The translations under genes were made by a program, and so were the position numbers. This document shows, one piece after another, positions 33,518 to 42,477 of a stretch of 64,000 nt of DNA (position 1 is the first letter of the stretch; each line of letters begins with the position of its first letter). Source of the stretch: Calothrix sp. 336/3 (GTDB taxonomy: Bacteria; Cyanobacteriota; Cyanobacteriia; Cyanobacteriales; Nostocaceae); NCBI RefSeq assembly GCF_000734895.2, contig NZ_CP011382.1, forward strand, positions 2,272,700 to 2,336,699, in the 5' to 3' direction. The notes beneath the pieces were generated by a model, which saw only the letters and a list, made by a program, of their open reading frames with translations, was not told the DNA's origin and ran no database searches.

Positions 33518-34034
33518 AATCTTCTCTTCCGTTTGTTAAATTTGGTTTGGTTATTCATAGACTTACATAGGGATTGAGTTTCGTGTAGGCTTTGCGACCA
33601 TATTTTATCCAATCAGAGAATTTTCGCCATGAGCTTGAAGACAAAATAAACTCAGTGGTGAAAATAGTCTCAGAAAAGCACTTTTCCTCTTCAAAAATAC
33701 GTATTTATCGTGCTTTTTTTGTTCTTATAGTAACTTTTGATACTAGTACTTTCTCAATAAAATAAGTAATATGTTGTTATTTTGTGCTATAATATACTCT
33801 ATTTGGGCAGTGCTTACGTAAAAAACGATATATCAAGCAAGTATCCTGATATTGCACTTCAGTAATAATATTTAGATAAAAAAGTATAGATTAACGAAGG
33901 CGATAATGTTTATTGAGACATATCTGTTGAAGTGCTTTTTGTGGAGCGATCGCTTGACTTGATTTCCAAATAAACCCTGAGATATACTTTTTCGAGTCAG
34001 TTTTTACACAACTACGGATGATATACATTTAATC
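33518..34034. other. Intergenic, no gene seen
   Basis: This stretch between divergent genes is AT-rich and should hold two promoters. A short hairpin-like stretch (GAAAAGCACTTTTCCTC) occurs near 33672. I see no coding frame or RNA gene. Confidence 0.4.
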
Positions 34035-35162
34035 ATGAAAATGCGCGAATTATTCTCTGGATATTATTCCCCAACTGAAAATGAATTGAAATATATCTGG
34101 AAAGAATGCATTTTTGCTTTTGATGCTAATATACTTTTGAATATTTATCGCTATACCCCTAAAGCAAGAGAAAGATTTCTTGACATTTTAAGGAATCTCA
34201 GAGAAAGAATCTGGATTCCGTATCAAGTTGCTTTTGAGTATCAGAAGGAGCGCAATAATGTAATCAGTCAACGATTGAAGGGACATGAAAAATTATTATC
34301 AGAGAAATCTGATTGTTTTTCAAAACTTAAAAAAATATTAGATAATCAACACACTTTTTTAGATGATGAAGCTAAAAACGAAATTAAAATCGTTTTAGAA
34401 CAAGCAGAACGAAAAATAAAGAATGTTATTGATGATGATAAGTTAAAAAATAGCTCAGTAAACTTTGATAAAATTCGTGATTGCTTAGATGAAATACTAG
34501 GAGATAATGTTGGTGAAAAGTATAGCTTAGATGACTTACAAAAAAAGTATAAAAAGGCTCAGGAAAGATTCGATAAAAAAATTCCTCCTGGTTATGAGGA
34601 TAATAAAAAGCAAGAACCAGAAAAATATGGAGATTTTATCATTTGGCAGCAATTAATTGATTACGCTAACTCGCAGAAAAAACCTTTAATTTTCGTGACA
34701 GATGACAAAAAAGGAGATTGGTGGTCAATATTAGATGGTGAGATAAAAGGTGTACGCCCAGAATTAGTTCAAGAAATTAAAAATGAAACAGGTGTAGCTT
34801 TCTATATGTATACTAATTATAAATTTATGGAGTATGCTGAACGATTTTTAGATCTCCCACATGAACAAGAGGTTATTGATGAAGCAAGAAATATTAATTT
34901 AGAAGAAGAAGCTCAAGAAAAAATAGAAATAGCAAAAAATATAGAATACATCTCTGATGTGAAACAATTGGAACAAATAAGTGCTTTGACTGATAAAATT
35001 CTATTGCGAAACATTGACTTAGATGCCTTAAAAAAATATCTTAGACAAGATTTGACGACAAGAAATATTAATTTAGATACCTTAAACAAAGATATTAGAC
35101 AAGACTTGATTAGAAGAAAAATTGAACTAGATATCATTAACAAAGCTATAGGTTTAGTCTGA
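34035..35162 (+). CDS. PIN-like (DUF4935-type) protein with C-terminal repeats
   Basis: The protein is 375 residues. The N-terminal motif FAFDANILLNIYRY with the conserved Asp and the later PLIFVTDDKKGDWW place it in the PIN-like DUF4935/PIN_8 group, putative metal-dependent RNases. The middle is a long charged coiled coil. The end holds an 18-residue repeat in nearly three copies (RNIDLDALKKYLRQDLTT, RNINLDTLNKDIRQDLIR, RKIELDIINKAI). It may act in RNA cleavage or defence. It lies next to toxin-antitoxin genes but has no obvious antitoxin partner. Confidence 0.75.
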   Translation: MKMRELFSGYYSPTENELKYIWKECIFAFDANILLNIYRYTPKARERFLDILRNLRERIWIPYQVAFEYQKERNNVISQRLKGHEKLLSEKSDCFSKLKKILDNQHTFLDDEAKNEIKIVLEQAERKIKNVIDDDKLKNSSVNFDKIRDCLDEILGDNVGEKYSLDDLQKKYKKAQERFDKKIPPGYEDNKKQEPEKYGDFIIWQQLIDYANSQKKPLIFVTDDKKGDWWSILDGEIKGVRPELVQEIKNETGVAFYMYTNYKFMEYAERFLDLPHEQEVIDEARNINLEEEAQEKIEIAKNIEYISDVKQLEQISALTDKILLRNIDLDALKKYLRQDLTTRNINLDTLNKDIRQDLIRRKIELDIINKAIGLV

Positions 35163-35174
35163 ATACACTTTTAT

Positions 35175-35312
35175 ATAGCAGTTTATTCTATTTATTAAAA
35201 AATCAATCACCTTTTGAGTGGCAATCAACTCTTCTTGATGCCTAACAGGATGTTATGGAAATATTTTCACTAATTCAAGGTAAGCTTTATTGTTACGTGT
35301 ACCGAGAGTCAT
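35175..35312 (-). pseudogene. HigA-type antitoxin remnant
   Basis: An AAGGAGATATG-type ribosome site precedes ATG 35312. The frame reads MTLGTRNNKAYLELVKIFP and stops; in another frame VRHQEELIATQKVIDFLIN follows directly. Together they resemble the N-terminal part of COG5499/HigA-like antitoxins (KxxYLELVxxFPxRPIxxxEE). The helix-turn-helix part is missing, so it is decayed. Confidence 0.5.
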
Positions 35313-35408
35313 TTTTTCATATCTCCTTGTCTTAATCTGCGTGAATTACAAGATGTGAAGTGAACAAATGAAGCGCGATCGCCCTCCCCATCCTCTCCAG
35401 CAGCTGAC

Positions 35409-35579
35409 TATAAACACACGATAAAATCAGGTTTAGTTACAGTCCCAGGGAAATTATCTGATGATTTAGCACCAGGCACTTTCAATAGTATTTTGAAGCA
35501 AGCTCAATTGAAAGCAGAGACAAAAGATAGCGAGGAAAAATCCCAAACTGAAGAGCAACAACAAGAGGAAGAAAATTGA
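35409..35579 (+). pseudogene. hicA: HicA toxin, 5' truncated
   Basis: The frame reads YKHTIKSGLVTVPGKLSDDL then APGTFNSILKQAQL, which is the C-terminal half of HicA mRNA interferases, followed by a Gln/Glu-rich tail. The N-terminal strand and catalytic His region are replaced by unrelated sequence with a HIP1 site. Its stop overlaps the HicB start (TGATG), so the original pair arrangement remains. Confidence 0.75.
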
Positions 35580-35788
35580 TGCGTTACGCAATTGTGATTG
35601 AAAAAGCAGCAAACAACTATTCAGCTTATGTGCCAGATTTACCTGGATGTGTGGCTACTGGTATGACTGTTCGAGAAGTCAGCCAACAAATAAAAGAAGC
35701 TATTGAATTCCATATAGAAGGGTTGCGAGAAGAGGGTTTAATCGTTCCCGAACCAACTACTTTATGTGAGTATGTGGAAGCTTCGTAA
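35579..35788 (+). CDS. hicB: HicB-type antitoxin
   Basis: The protein is 69 residues with the HicB partial RNase-H fold: MRYAIVIEKAANNYSAYVPD, LPGCVATGMTVREVSQQIKEA and IEFHIEGLREEGLIVPEP. There is no C-terminal DNA-binding domain, as in the short HicB class. It remains intact although its toxin partner is truncated, as often happens when a TA pair decays. Confidence 0.85.
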   Translation: MRYAIVIEKAANNYSAYVPDLPGCVATGMTVREVSQQIKEAIEFHIEGLREEGLIVPEPTTLCEYVEAS

Positions 35789-35873
35789 GATTTTGCATTT
35801 TCTTGGGTTGTATATTGGGAGCAATACCCATAGGATTTAGTACTGCGATCGCCTCAAAATATTTATCCTATAC

Positions 35874-36200
35874 CTACTCGTATTCTTCTTCCCTACCCGT
35901 CAATGGTGCTTGCGAACTGTGACGAACATGAAGCACAAAAACAGTCTCTTCCCGAACTTCAAACAAAATTCGATACTTATTTCTTGACTTCCCGTAAATA
36001 AGCTGACGAATCTCCTCTGTAAATGTATCGTTTTCAACAGCTAAACCACAACGCAGAGGCTTTTCCTGCAAAGTTGCAATTGTATCCATTAATCCTCGAA
36101 ACCACTTATCAGCAAATTCTGCATTTTGTTCTCTTAACCAAGAATAAGCCCCATCGATTTCAGTTTTCGCTGTCTGAGTCAATCTAACTTGAAATGCCAT
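35874..36200 (-). CDS. RelE/ParE-family toxin
   Basis: From ATG 36200 the protein is 108 residues (MAFQVRLTQTAKTEIDGAYS). It has the ParE/RelE fold pattern: a helical hairpin with WLREQNAEFADKWFRGL, then strands with RNKYRILFEVREETVFVLHV and the final RHSSQAP. The start lies inside the end of the antitoxin gene (17-bp overlap), the usual order antitoxin-toxin. It probably inhibits gyrase or cleaves mRNA; the sequence alone does not decide. Confidence 0.85.
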   Translation of the reverse strand: MAFQVRLTQTAKTEIDGAYSWLREQNAEFADKWFRGLMDTIATLQEKPLRCGLAVENDTFTEEIRQLIYGKSRNKYRILFEVREETVFVLHVRHSSQAPLTGREEEYE

Positions 36201-36474
36201 ATTTTTGCTGCATTTCCTGCTCGAATTCACTCAAAGATGTAGTTCTACCAGCTTCTACATCTTCCAATCCCTTCTTAATCCCCGCTATTGCTTCTAATCT
36301 TTCCAACGCATCCAGCAATTTTTGGTAAGATTCGGCATCCTGAACGACGAGTTCGGCTTTTCCGTTGACTGTCAGTACGACAGGTTCTCCTGTCTGCTTC
36401 ATTTGTTCGATAAATTCCACAGTGTTGCGCTTGAAGCTGGAAAGGGAATGGATGTCTCGACTGATGTTTAGCAT
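36184..36474 (-). CDS. Phd/YefM-family antitoxin
   Basis: The protein is 96 residues with the Phd/YefM N-terminal fold (FKRNTVEFIEQMKQTGEPVV, LTVNGKAELVVQDAESYQKL) and a helical acidic toxin-binding tail. It overlaps and precedes the ParE-like toxin, forming a complete pair that probably represses its own promoter upstream of 36474. Confidence 0.88.
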   Translation of the reverse strand: MLNISRDIHSLSSFKRNTVEFIEQMKQTGEPVVLTVNGKAELVVQDAESYQKLLDALERLEAIAGIKKGLEDVEAGRTTSLSEFEQEMQQKYGISS

Positions 36475-36598
36475 AATCGATAGTGCATCAAATTAGCATC
36501 AAATTTAATGCTAGCAGATTTGCTTGGTTTTTGGCGATTGGATTGGGCTTGAAGAGGAGATTGTTTGCGATCGCGTTTGTTGAAAGCTATCTGTTGTA

Positions 36599-37555
36599 GT
36601 GCTTTTGATGGGGCGATCGCTTCAAAATATCTATCCTATACCTCAATACGGTTCAGTTAAGGCTAGAAAGCTGATTAGTGATGTGAAATTTCGGAGCTTC
36701 TACTCGTTGCCCAGTCCCTCTGTGTTGCGGTTTTTTAGAACGAAACTTTTGGATTTCCTGGAACGCCAAAATCGCTACCCAGAGTATTTAAATCTAGCCT
36801 TTGCCGAAGGAATGACGCAGCAATATCTCACCAAACTAGCAGCTTTAGGAAGAATTGACGAAGCCATGTCTGCGGCAAAAACCCAGATGGATAACGCCGA
36901 AACTGCCTTTGCTCTAGCTATGGTATTGCGGGACGATGGATACTTGTCAGAAGCACTGGGAATTGCAAGATCGGGATTGCATTTACCTGGAAATTGCACC
37001 TACGAATTCGCCACCTGGACGAGTGATTTTGCCCAAGGGATGGGAGATACATCGACTGCGCTAAATGCTAGTATAGTTGCCTTTGAAGCCAAACCATCGT
37101 TTCGAGATTATCAAAAAGTCGAACACTTAGCGGCAGAAGCATGGTTACAAATTAAACCAGACTTATTGGAGATTCTGCGGGAGTCGGACAACTGGTATGC
37201 AAAGAGTGCCAAAGTTGATATTTTTCTCCATGAAGGGCTAATTGATGAGGCGATCGCAACTGTTCGCAGCGATAGTTATTATGCCTCGGAGTCATTGGAG
37301 CGAGTCATGGATGCAGCCATCCCCCACAGTCCTGACTGGGTAATTGTCAAAGCACGACAAATTGCCGAAGAAATTATGAATCAAGGAAAAGCCGATCGCT
37401 ATGATAATGCGGTTCGATGGTTGAAAAAAGTTAAAGCTGCTTACGTACAATTGGGTAAACAATCCCAATGGTCTGTCTATCGTGCAGAATTGGAAAACAT
37501 CCACGGACGAAAGCGTAAACTGATGGAATTATTCAAAGGGCTAAATAAAGTATAG
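36599..37555 (+). CDS. Helical-repeat protein, possibly the C-terminal part of a SWIM-type protein
   Basis: The frame encodes up to 318 residues of mostly TPR-like helices (LTKLAALGRIDEAMSAAKTQ, LAMVLRDDGYLSEALGIARS, DIFLHEGLIDEAIATVRSDS). I recall this type of C-terminal region in cyanobacterial SWIM zinc-finger proteins. No SWIM motif is present, and the start (GTG/TTG/ATG cluster at 36599) is weak. It may therefore be a 5'-truncated remnant that is still open. Function unknown. Confidence 0.6.
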   Translation: MLLMGRSLQNIYPIPQYGSVKARKLISDVKFRSFYSLPSPSVLRFFRTKLLDFLERQNRYPEYLNLAFAEGMTQQYLTKLAALGRIDEAMSAAKTQMDNAETAFALAMVLRDDGYLSEALGIARSGLHLPGNCTYEFATWTSDFAQGMGDTSTALNASIVAFEAKPSFRDYQKVEHLAAEAWLQIKPDLLEILRESDNWYAKSAKVDIFLHEGLIDEAIATVRSDSYYASESLERVMDAAIPHSPDWVIVKARQIAEEIMNQGKADRYDNAVRWLKKVKAAYVQLGKQSQWSVYRAELENIHGRKRKLMELFKGLNKV

Positions 37556-37639
37556 GGTGGGCTTTTATTAATTCCTTTGAAGGTTGAGAAAAACATCCAG
37601 CAAAATTACCCCATAGCTCCCGGATTTTGTTTATACTGA

Positions 37640-37740
37640 CTTACTTGTGATTGGAAAAGCTCAAGTTGTAGTTGTAAGCTCTGCCTGACTCATCCCTACT
37701 TTCTCACGAGCACCGCGCAAATCAATATTTACAAAAATCT
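37640..37740 (-). pseudogene. Possible helix-turn-helix antitoxin remnant
   Basis: Read on the minus strand the region gives VNIDLRGAREKVGMSQAEL and then a stop. This resembles the beginning of the helix-turn-helix of an XRE-type antitoxin. It is too short for certainty. Confidence 0.3.
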
Positions 37741-38364
37741 TTAACTTGGTAGCGATTCTAAAGGCTTGAAAGCGATCGCATGAGCATCCCCAATCCCCAA
37801 TGTCTTCAAAATCAATTTGGTAATATGTTCAGGATAATCAGGCTGTGTATGTCCTTCAAGAATACTACGCATAGCCATCAGTCCCGTTCCCAGAATTAAA
37901 TCGATGGCAGCTTTTTCGTTCTCAATTTGAAAGCGGTTTAAGCGGATACCAGCCTGCAAATCCGTCATTACACCCCTTTCGATTGTTTCACTTAACGGGG
38001 CAGCCACCAATCCAATTCGGACAATCACCCACCCCCAAGTCCTATCGCGTATCGACTGATGTAAAAATTGACGAATTGCGATCGCCATCCTTTCGGCTGG
38101 GTCATCAATGGTAACAGATTGTGCCCAAATTTTTTGATTCATGTCATCGCTCAACGATGCGGCAACAGCCTTGAGTACATCCTCCCTTGTTTGGAAATAA
38201 TTATAGAAAGTACCCCTCGCCACTGCCGCTTCCGCAATAATTTCATCAATAGTAACTGCATCCATCTCTTTGCGTGCAAATACCCGATAAGCTGCCTCAA
38301 TCAGTTTTCTTCGCGTCCGCTCCCGCTTTTCCAAACCAATTGATGCTCGACGTGATGGTTCCAT
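37741..38364 (-). CDS. TetR-family regulator
   Basis: The protein is 207 residues. The N-terminal DNA-binding domain is clear (RRKLIEAAYRVFARKEMDAV, TIDEIIAEAAVARGTFYNYF, QTREDVLKAV). The C-terminal ligand domain is not assignable. It is divergent from a glycosyltransferase gene, with three evenly spaced palindromes between them, so it most likely represses that gene and itself. Confidence 0.93.
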   Translation of the reverse strand: MEPSRRASIGLEKRERTRRKLIEAAYRVFARKEMDAVTIDEIIAEAAVARGTFYNYFQTREDVLKAVAASLSDDMNQKIWAQSVTIDDPAERMAIAIRQFLHQSIRDRTWGWVIVRIGLVAAPLSETIERGVMTDLQAGIRLNRFQIENEKAAIDLILGTGLMAMRSILEGHTQPDYPEHITKLILKTLGIGDAHAIAFKPLESLPS

Positions 38365-38409
38365 ATTTCAGAGATGAAGATAGCTATGAAGTCAATTATA
38401 ACTTTCAAT

Positions 38410-38457
38410 TGACACTATTATCAAAATGACGCTAGCATCAAACTGACATTATTGTCA
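38410..38457. promoter_or_regulatory. Three palindromic TetR-type operators at exact 17-bp spacing
   Basis: TGACACTATTATCA (38410-38423), TGACGCTAGCATCA (38427-38440) and TGACATTATTGTCA (38444-38457) are 14-bp near-palindromes with TGA and TCA ends, starting exactly 17 bp apart. The third has a perfect TGACA/TGTCA arm pair. They lie in the 130-bp gap between the tetR and glycosyltransferase starts. Confidence 0.8.
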
Positions 38458-38494
38458 TTTTAAGTAAAAATAACACCCAAAAGGAGCCTCACCT

Positions 38495-39769
38495 GTGCGT
38501 ATCGCAATAATTGCTATGGGAAGTTTGGGGGATGTTCAACCTTATATTGCTTTGGGAAAAGGTTTGAAGGAAGCTGGTTATTGGGTGCGACTCGTAACCC
38601 ATGAAAACTTTGCAGAACTGGTGAATTCCCACGGATTAGAATTCTGCCCTGTTCGCGGTGATATACAATCGATTGCAGAAAGCAAGGAAATGCGGGAGCT
38701 TTTGGAGAAAGGAAATTTCCTGGCGATTACTTCGTACACAGCAAAACAAGCCCAACAGGCAGCAATTGATTGGGCTAATGACGGTATAGTTGCCTGTGAG
38801 GGAATGGATTTGTTGATTGTGGGAGTTGGGGGACTGTACTTGGGACTTGCCCTCGCAGAGAAGTTGCACCTGCCATTGCTACAAGCCTACGTTTTTCCTT
38901 TTACACCCACAAAAGCCTTTCCGAGTGTGCTTTTTCCCCAATCTCTATCCCAGTTTGGAGGTTGGTTTAATTATTTATCCCACCATTTGACCAGACAAAT
39001 AATGTGGCAGGGATTTCGGACAGGCGATCGCTTGATGCGACAGCAAGTGCTGGGTTTAAAAGCTGCCTCATTTTGGGGAGCATACAAGAGTGAAATTCTA
39101 CAGCAATACCCAATTATCTATGGTTTCAGCCCGTCGGTAATCCCTAAACCATCAGATTGGCGTAATACCCATGTGACTGGCTATTGGTTTTTGGATTCAG
39201 CACCAGATTGGCAACCACCCTCAGCTTTGATGGAGTTTCTGGAAAGTGGCTCACCTCCTATTTATATTGGGTTTGGCAGTATGAGTAGTAAAAACCCGCA
39301 AGAGACAACCGCACTTGTTCTGGAAGCGCTGGAGCAAACTCAACAACGTGCTATTCTGCTCTCTGGTTGGGGCGGTTTGGGTACAAAAAATTTACCCAAT
39401 ACGGTTTTTCCGATAGATTCAATACCTCACTCCTGGCTATTCCCCCGCGTTGCAGCTGTTGTGCATCATGGTGGTGCGGGGACAACATCTGCTGGTCTTC
39501 GGGCTGGAATTCCGACAATTATTATTCCTTACTTTGGAGACCAAGGTTTTTGGGGAGAGCGTGTAACTCAATTAGGGGTTGGAGTCAAACCGATTCCACG
39601 CAAACAACTGACAGCACGAAAACTTGCAGAAGCGATTCAACAGGTTTTGACAGATGCAGATATGTGTCAACGTGCAGCGAATCTGGGAGCGAGAATTCAA
39701 GCTGAAGAGGGAATTATAGGTGTAGTTGCTGTCATTGAGGAAATCAGAAAAAACGTGACATATGGCTAA
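38495..39769 (+). CDS. UDP-glycosyltransferase, sterol/macrolide glucosyltransferase-like (GT1/GT28 fold)
   Basis: The start is GTG 38495 with AAGGAG upstream; the protein is 424 residues. The N-terminal half begins MRIAIIAMGSLGDVQPYIAL with the Gly-rich loop of GT-B enzymes. The C-terminal half holds IDSIPHSWLFPRVAAVVHH and GGAGTTSAGLRAGIPTIIIP with FGDQGFWGERV, the nucleotide-sugar site. It should transfer a sugar to a lipid or small hydrophobic acceptor. It is divergent from the tetR gene and likely induced by its ligand. Confidence 0.92.
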   Translation: MRIAIIAMGSLGDVQPYIALGKGLKEAGYWVRLVTHENFAELVNSHGLEFCPVRGDIQSIAESKEMRELLEKGNFLAITSYTAKQAQQAAIDWANDGIVACEGMDLLIVGVGGLYLGLALAEKLHLPLLQAYVFPFTPTKAFPSVLFPQSLSQFGGWFNYLSHHLTRQIMWQGFRTGDRLMRQQVLGLKAASFWGAYKSEILQQYPIIYGFSPSVIPKPSDWRNTHVTGYWFLDSAPDWQPPSALMEFLESGSPPIYIGFGSMSSKNPQETTALVLEALEQTQQRAILLSGWGGLGTKNLPNTVFPIDSIPHSWLFPRVAAVVHHGGAGTTSAGLRAGIPTIIIPYFGDQGFWGERVTQLGVGVKPIPRKQLTARKLAEAIQQVLTDADMCQRAANLGARIQAEEGIIGVVAVIEEIRKNVTYG

Positions 39770-39822
39770 AACTAAGTTATATTTCTGGGGCTAATTTGAT
39801 AGTTCCATAAAGCTGTTCTAAC

Positions 39823-40410
39823 TCAGCAATATCTAAATGTTTGGCTATGACGATAACCAGTAGGAGCTAGTTCTTTGAGTTCGGGAATTAGACTGCCATG
39901 CTCATCAAATAATTCTTCTGGCTTGTAACTTGTCATCCATTGTTCGAGAATCTTCAGATGTCCAGGATTAGTAGCTACATCCGTGATTGGTACTTGGTGC
40001 GATCGCCAAAATCCCTCTAATTTATGACCGTCTATTTCTGCCGGCGCAGTCCAGCCTTTGGGGGTGCGAAGGACAATCATCGGTCAACGAGGACGTTTTC
40101 CAACACCCGAAGTCCTAGCTTCGGTTTGAATTTTCTTGATTTCCAGAATCACAGTTTCTAGGGTTGCTGTCATCAATTGATGCACTTGCGCTGGATCATG
40201 CCCTTCCACAAAGTAAGGTGTATAGCCATACCCCTTGAATAAGTCCTCTAGTTCCTCGTGACTAATGCGAGCTAGGATGGTTGGGTTAGCAATCTTGTAA
40301 CCATTCAAATGCAAGATTGGTAAAACAGCACCATCCCGAATGGGGTTGATGAATTTATTGGAATGCCAAGCCGTTGCCAGAGGTCCAGTTTCTGCACCTG
40401 GTATTTTAAA
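39823..40410 (-). pseudogene. xfp: Phosphoketolase fragment with TGG-to-TGA stop
   Basis: Two open pieces in one frame read [40 protein letters not shown] and, after the stop, [20 protein letters not shown], which is a stretch of the xylulose-5-P/fructose-6-P phosphoketolase N-terminal half. The in-frame TGA at 40081-40083 stands where the family has Trp (KRPRWPMIVL). The start and the C-terminal part of the enzyme are missing, so the gene is dead. It marks a former fermentative or acetate-forming branch. Confidence 0.88.
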
Positions 40411-40519
40411 GGCTTTGATATTGCGGATTGTTCTCTTAGGAGTTCTTAAATCCGAAACTAAACAAATTATGAAATTAGCTTTAGAATGTAATGGGTAATA
40501 GCTGTTATCAGACAGGAAA

Positions 40520-40819
40520 TTGCATGAGATAAGATTCTTAGGTGAAAGTATTTATGCTGTGCTAAATAAATTGACGGCTATGGAAGCAGATAATAGAGAG
40601 CATATCCCAATTATTCTGACTTCAACATCTGCCACAAGTACTATCCAGCAAATTTTTAAGATAGAGTTTGCCGGATATTTACTCAAACCAATTGACATTA
40701 ATAAATTAGTGGTCATGATAGAGAAACTAGTACTAATTACAAAAGTTAATATAATAGGAAAAAATAACTATGGACTAATCCAAAAAAGCAGAACACTTAT
40801 GTCTCACCAAAAAAGCTAA
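40520..40819 (+). CDS. Response-regulator receiver-domain fragment
   Basis: The frame (TTG start, 99 residues) shows the second half of a receiver domain: [37 protein letters not shown]. The phosphoacceptor Asp and acidic pocket of the first half are not found upstream. It is probably a remnant, although the frame is open. Confidence 0.5.
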   Translation: MHEIRFLGESIYAVLNKLTAMEADNREHIPIILTSTSATSTIQQIFKIEFAGYLLKPIDINKLVVMIEKLVLITKVNIIGKNNYGLIQKSRTLMSHQKS

Positions 40820-40940
40820 ATTCTAGCGATCGCTTTTACTAGCAATGCTGAATGCGCTTGCGTCTGTATATCCAACAGTCTTTGGTGAAGCAGTTAGTAA
40901 AAGAAACAGCCAAAACGCTTAAATCTTCTCTAAAAACATC

Positions 40941-41123
40941 ATGGAAACAGTAGGAAATAACTCACTAGATATAAGCCAGATTAGCCCTAAAGTAAAAGAG
41001 CTAATTAAGCAATATGCTGCTGTAAATAACTGTACACAGGCTGAAATGCTGGAATATATTGTTTTGAACTGGAACACCCAACAAAGTGAGAGCGAACGAC
41101 CATCAGGAGACGAAGATGAATAG
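40941..41123 (+). CDS. Small hypothetical protein
   Basis: The protein is 60 residues. The central part is helical and resembles a small dimeric DNA-binding motif (SPKVKELIKQYAAVNNCTQA, EMLEYIVLNWN); the tail is acidic and polar. No family assigned. It lies between gene remnants, and its expression is uncertain. Confidence 0.45.
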   Translation: METVGNNSLDISQISPKVKELIKQYAAVNNCTQAEMLEYIVLNWNTQQSESERPSGDEDE

Positions 41124-41180
41124 TTTTTTTCTACAAGCTCTTGGCGTAAATCAAATAGGAATGCTCTGTACACTTGACCA

Positions 41181-42063
41181 CTAAAATTTTACGTGGTTGT
41201 AAAAAACTCGTTTGACATTCTCCGCAGCAGTCACGTAGAACACCACGATCGCCCCCAGAACTAGCACGAAACTCAACGGCAATGGTTGAAATCCGAATAG
41301 CCTTGCCAACGGTGTCCAAGGAATGATTATTGTCACTCCGATAGTCGCTAGCGTTGCCATCAACAAGTATTTTCCTGGCTTACTATTAAAAATGGATTGG
41401 CGGGTACGAACGACTAGCACAACCAGCGATGCAGAAATAACAGACTCCAAAAACCAGCCTGTTCTAAATTGTTCTGGTTGATCGTGTAGCAGCAACAGCA
41501 GCGCCCCAAAGGTGAGATAATCAAATATTGAACTCAGCAAACCAAACACAATCATAAAGTTGCGGATAAACTTGATATCCATCCGACGAGGTTTGTTGAC
41601 TAACTCCCTGTCTACCCGATCTGTGGCGATCGTTAATTCTGGGAAATCGGTGAGGAGGTTCGTCAGCAAAATCTGACTGGGTAAGAGTGGCAAAAAGGGC
41701 AGAAACTTGCACTAATGCCAATAATTTTTCGACAGCATTCGAGGCTCCTCGCTCTTGCCAAAATCCTAATAGCCCACTGATGAAGACGATCGCCAAAATG
41801 ATTATGGCATCTGCCGCATCTTTCAGAAAAATCGATAGCACCGCCGCAAAAATCAGAATCAAGATAATCGGACTCTTGAACTGATTAAGCAACAACATCC
41901 AGGCGCTCGATTTGTGTTTTTGTTTGAGGCTGTTTGCGCCGTACTCACTCAGGCGTTGTTTGGCATCTTGACGGCTTAACCCTGCGGTTGTAGAGTGCAT
42001 CTGCTGAAGCACCTGATCGCTGGATAAGCTCCAAAACGTGGAGAGTTGGGGAAGGTAAATCAA
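41181..42063 (-). pseudogene. Mg2+/cation P-type ATPase with internal deletion
   Basis: The first piece (42063 to about 41690) is the N-terminus of an MgtA-like ATPase: FWSLSSDQVLQQMHSTTAGL, LSEYGANSLK and two membrane helices. In another frame, overlapping around 41690, comes the C-terminal end (PSQILLTNLLTDFPELTIAT, DIKFIRNFMIVFGLLSSIFD). The actuator domain, DKTGT phosphorylation site and nucleotide domain are deleted. The result cannot pump ions. Confidence 0.88.
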
Positions 42064-42215
42064 AGATTTTCTGGGGTAGGTTTTCTTAATTTGGATTGAA
42101 TAGCTCGTTGGGGTCGATTGAGAAACTTTAACTGTTCAAACCAAAGTAGAGCGATCGCCCCACCGCCTAAACAAATTGCTAGGTCGATTGGGTGTAAGAA
42201 GGAGAAGCTAAACAA

Positions 42216-42431
42216 TTAACGCAAAAATGGGACATACAACACAAAGGCGAGAAAAACCAGTCCCCCACCAATCACCCACCAAAGGGCATTATTGGGAGAT
42301 TTCAGTATTTTGAGACTGAGGCGAGATGAAGAACTTTCGCTCAAAATTAGTCCTAAATTTGCCAAAATCAACGTCGTAAAAGTTAAAGCACGGGCATCAA
42401 GTTCGCCTTGTCTGCGATATAACGCAACCAT
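42216..42431 (-). pseudogene. C-terminal fragment of a second P-type ATPase
   Basis: The frame reads ARALTFTTLILANLGLILSE and WWVIGGGLVFLAFVLYVPFL, the last two membrane helices of a cation-transporting P-type ATPase. It is not the missing piece of the neighbouring MgtA copy, which has its own C-terminus, so it comes from another transporter gene. Confidence 0.75.
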
Positions 42432-42477
42432 AATTCTGCTTTTTCCTCATAAAACATCAAAAACAGTATTCCGGTTC

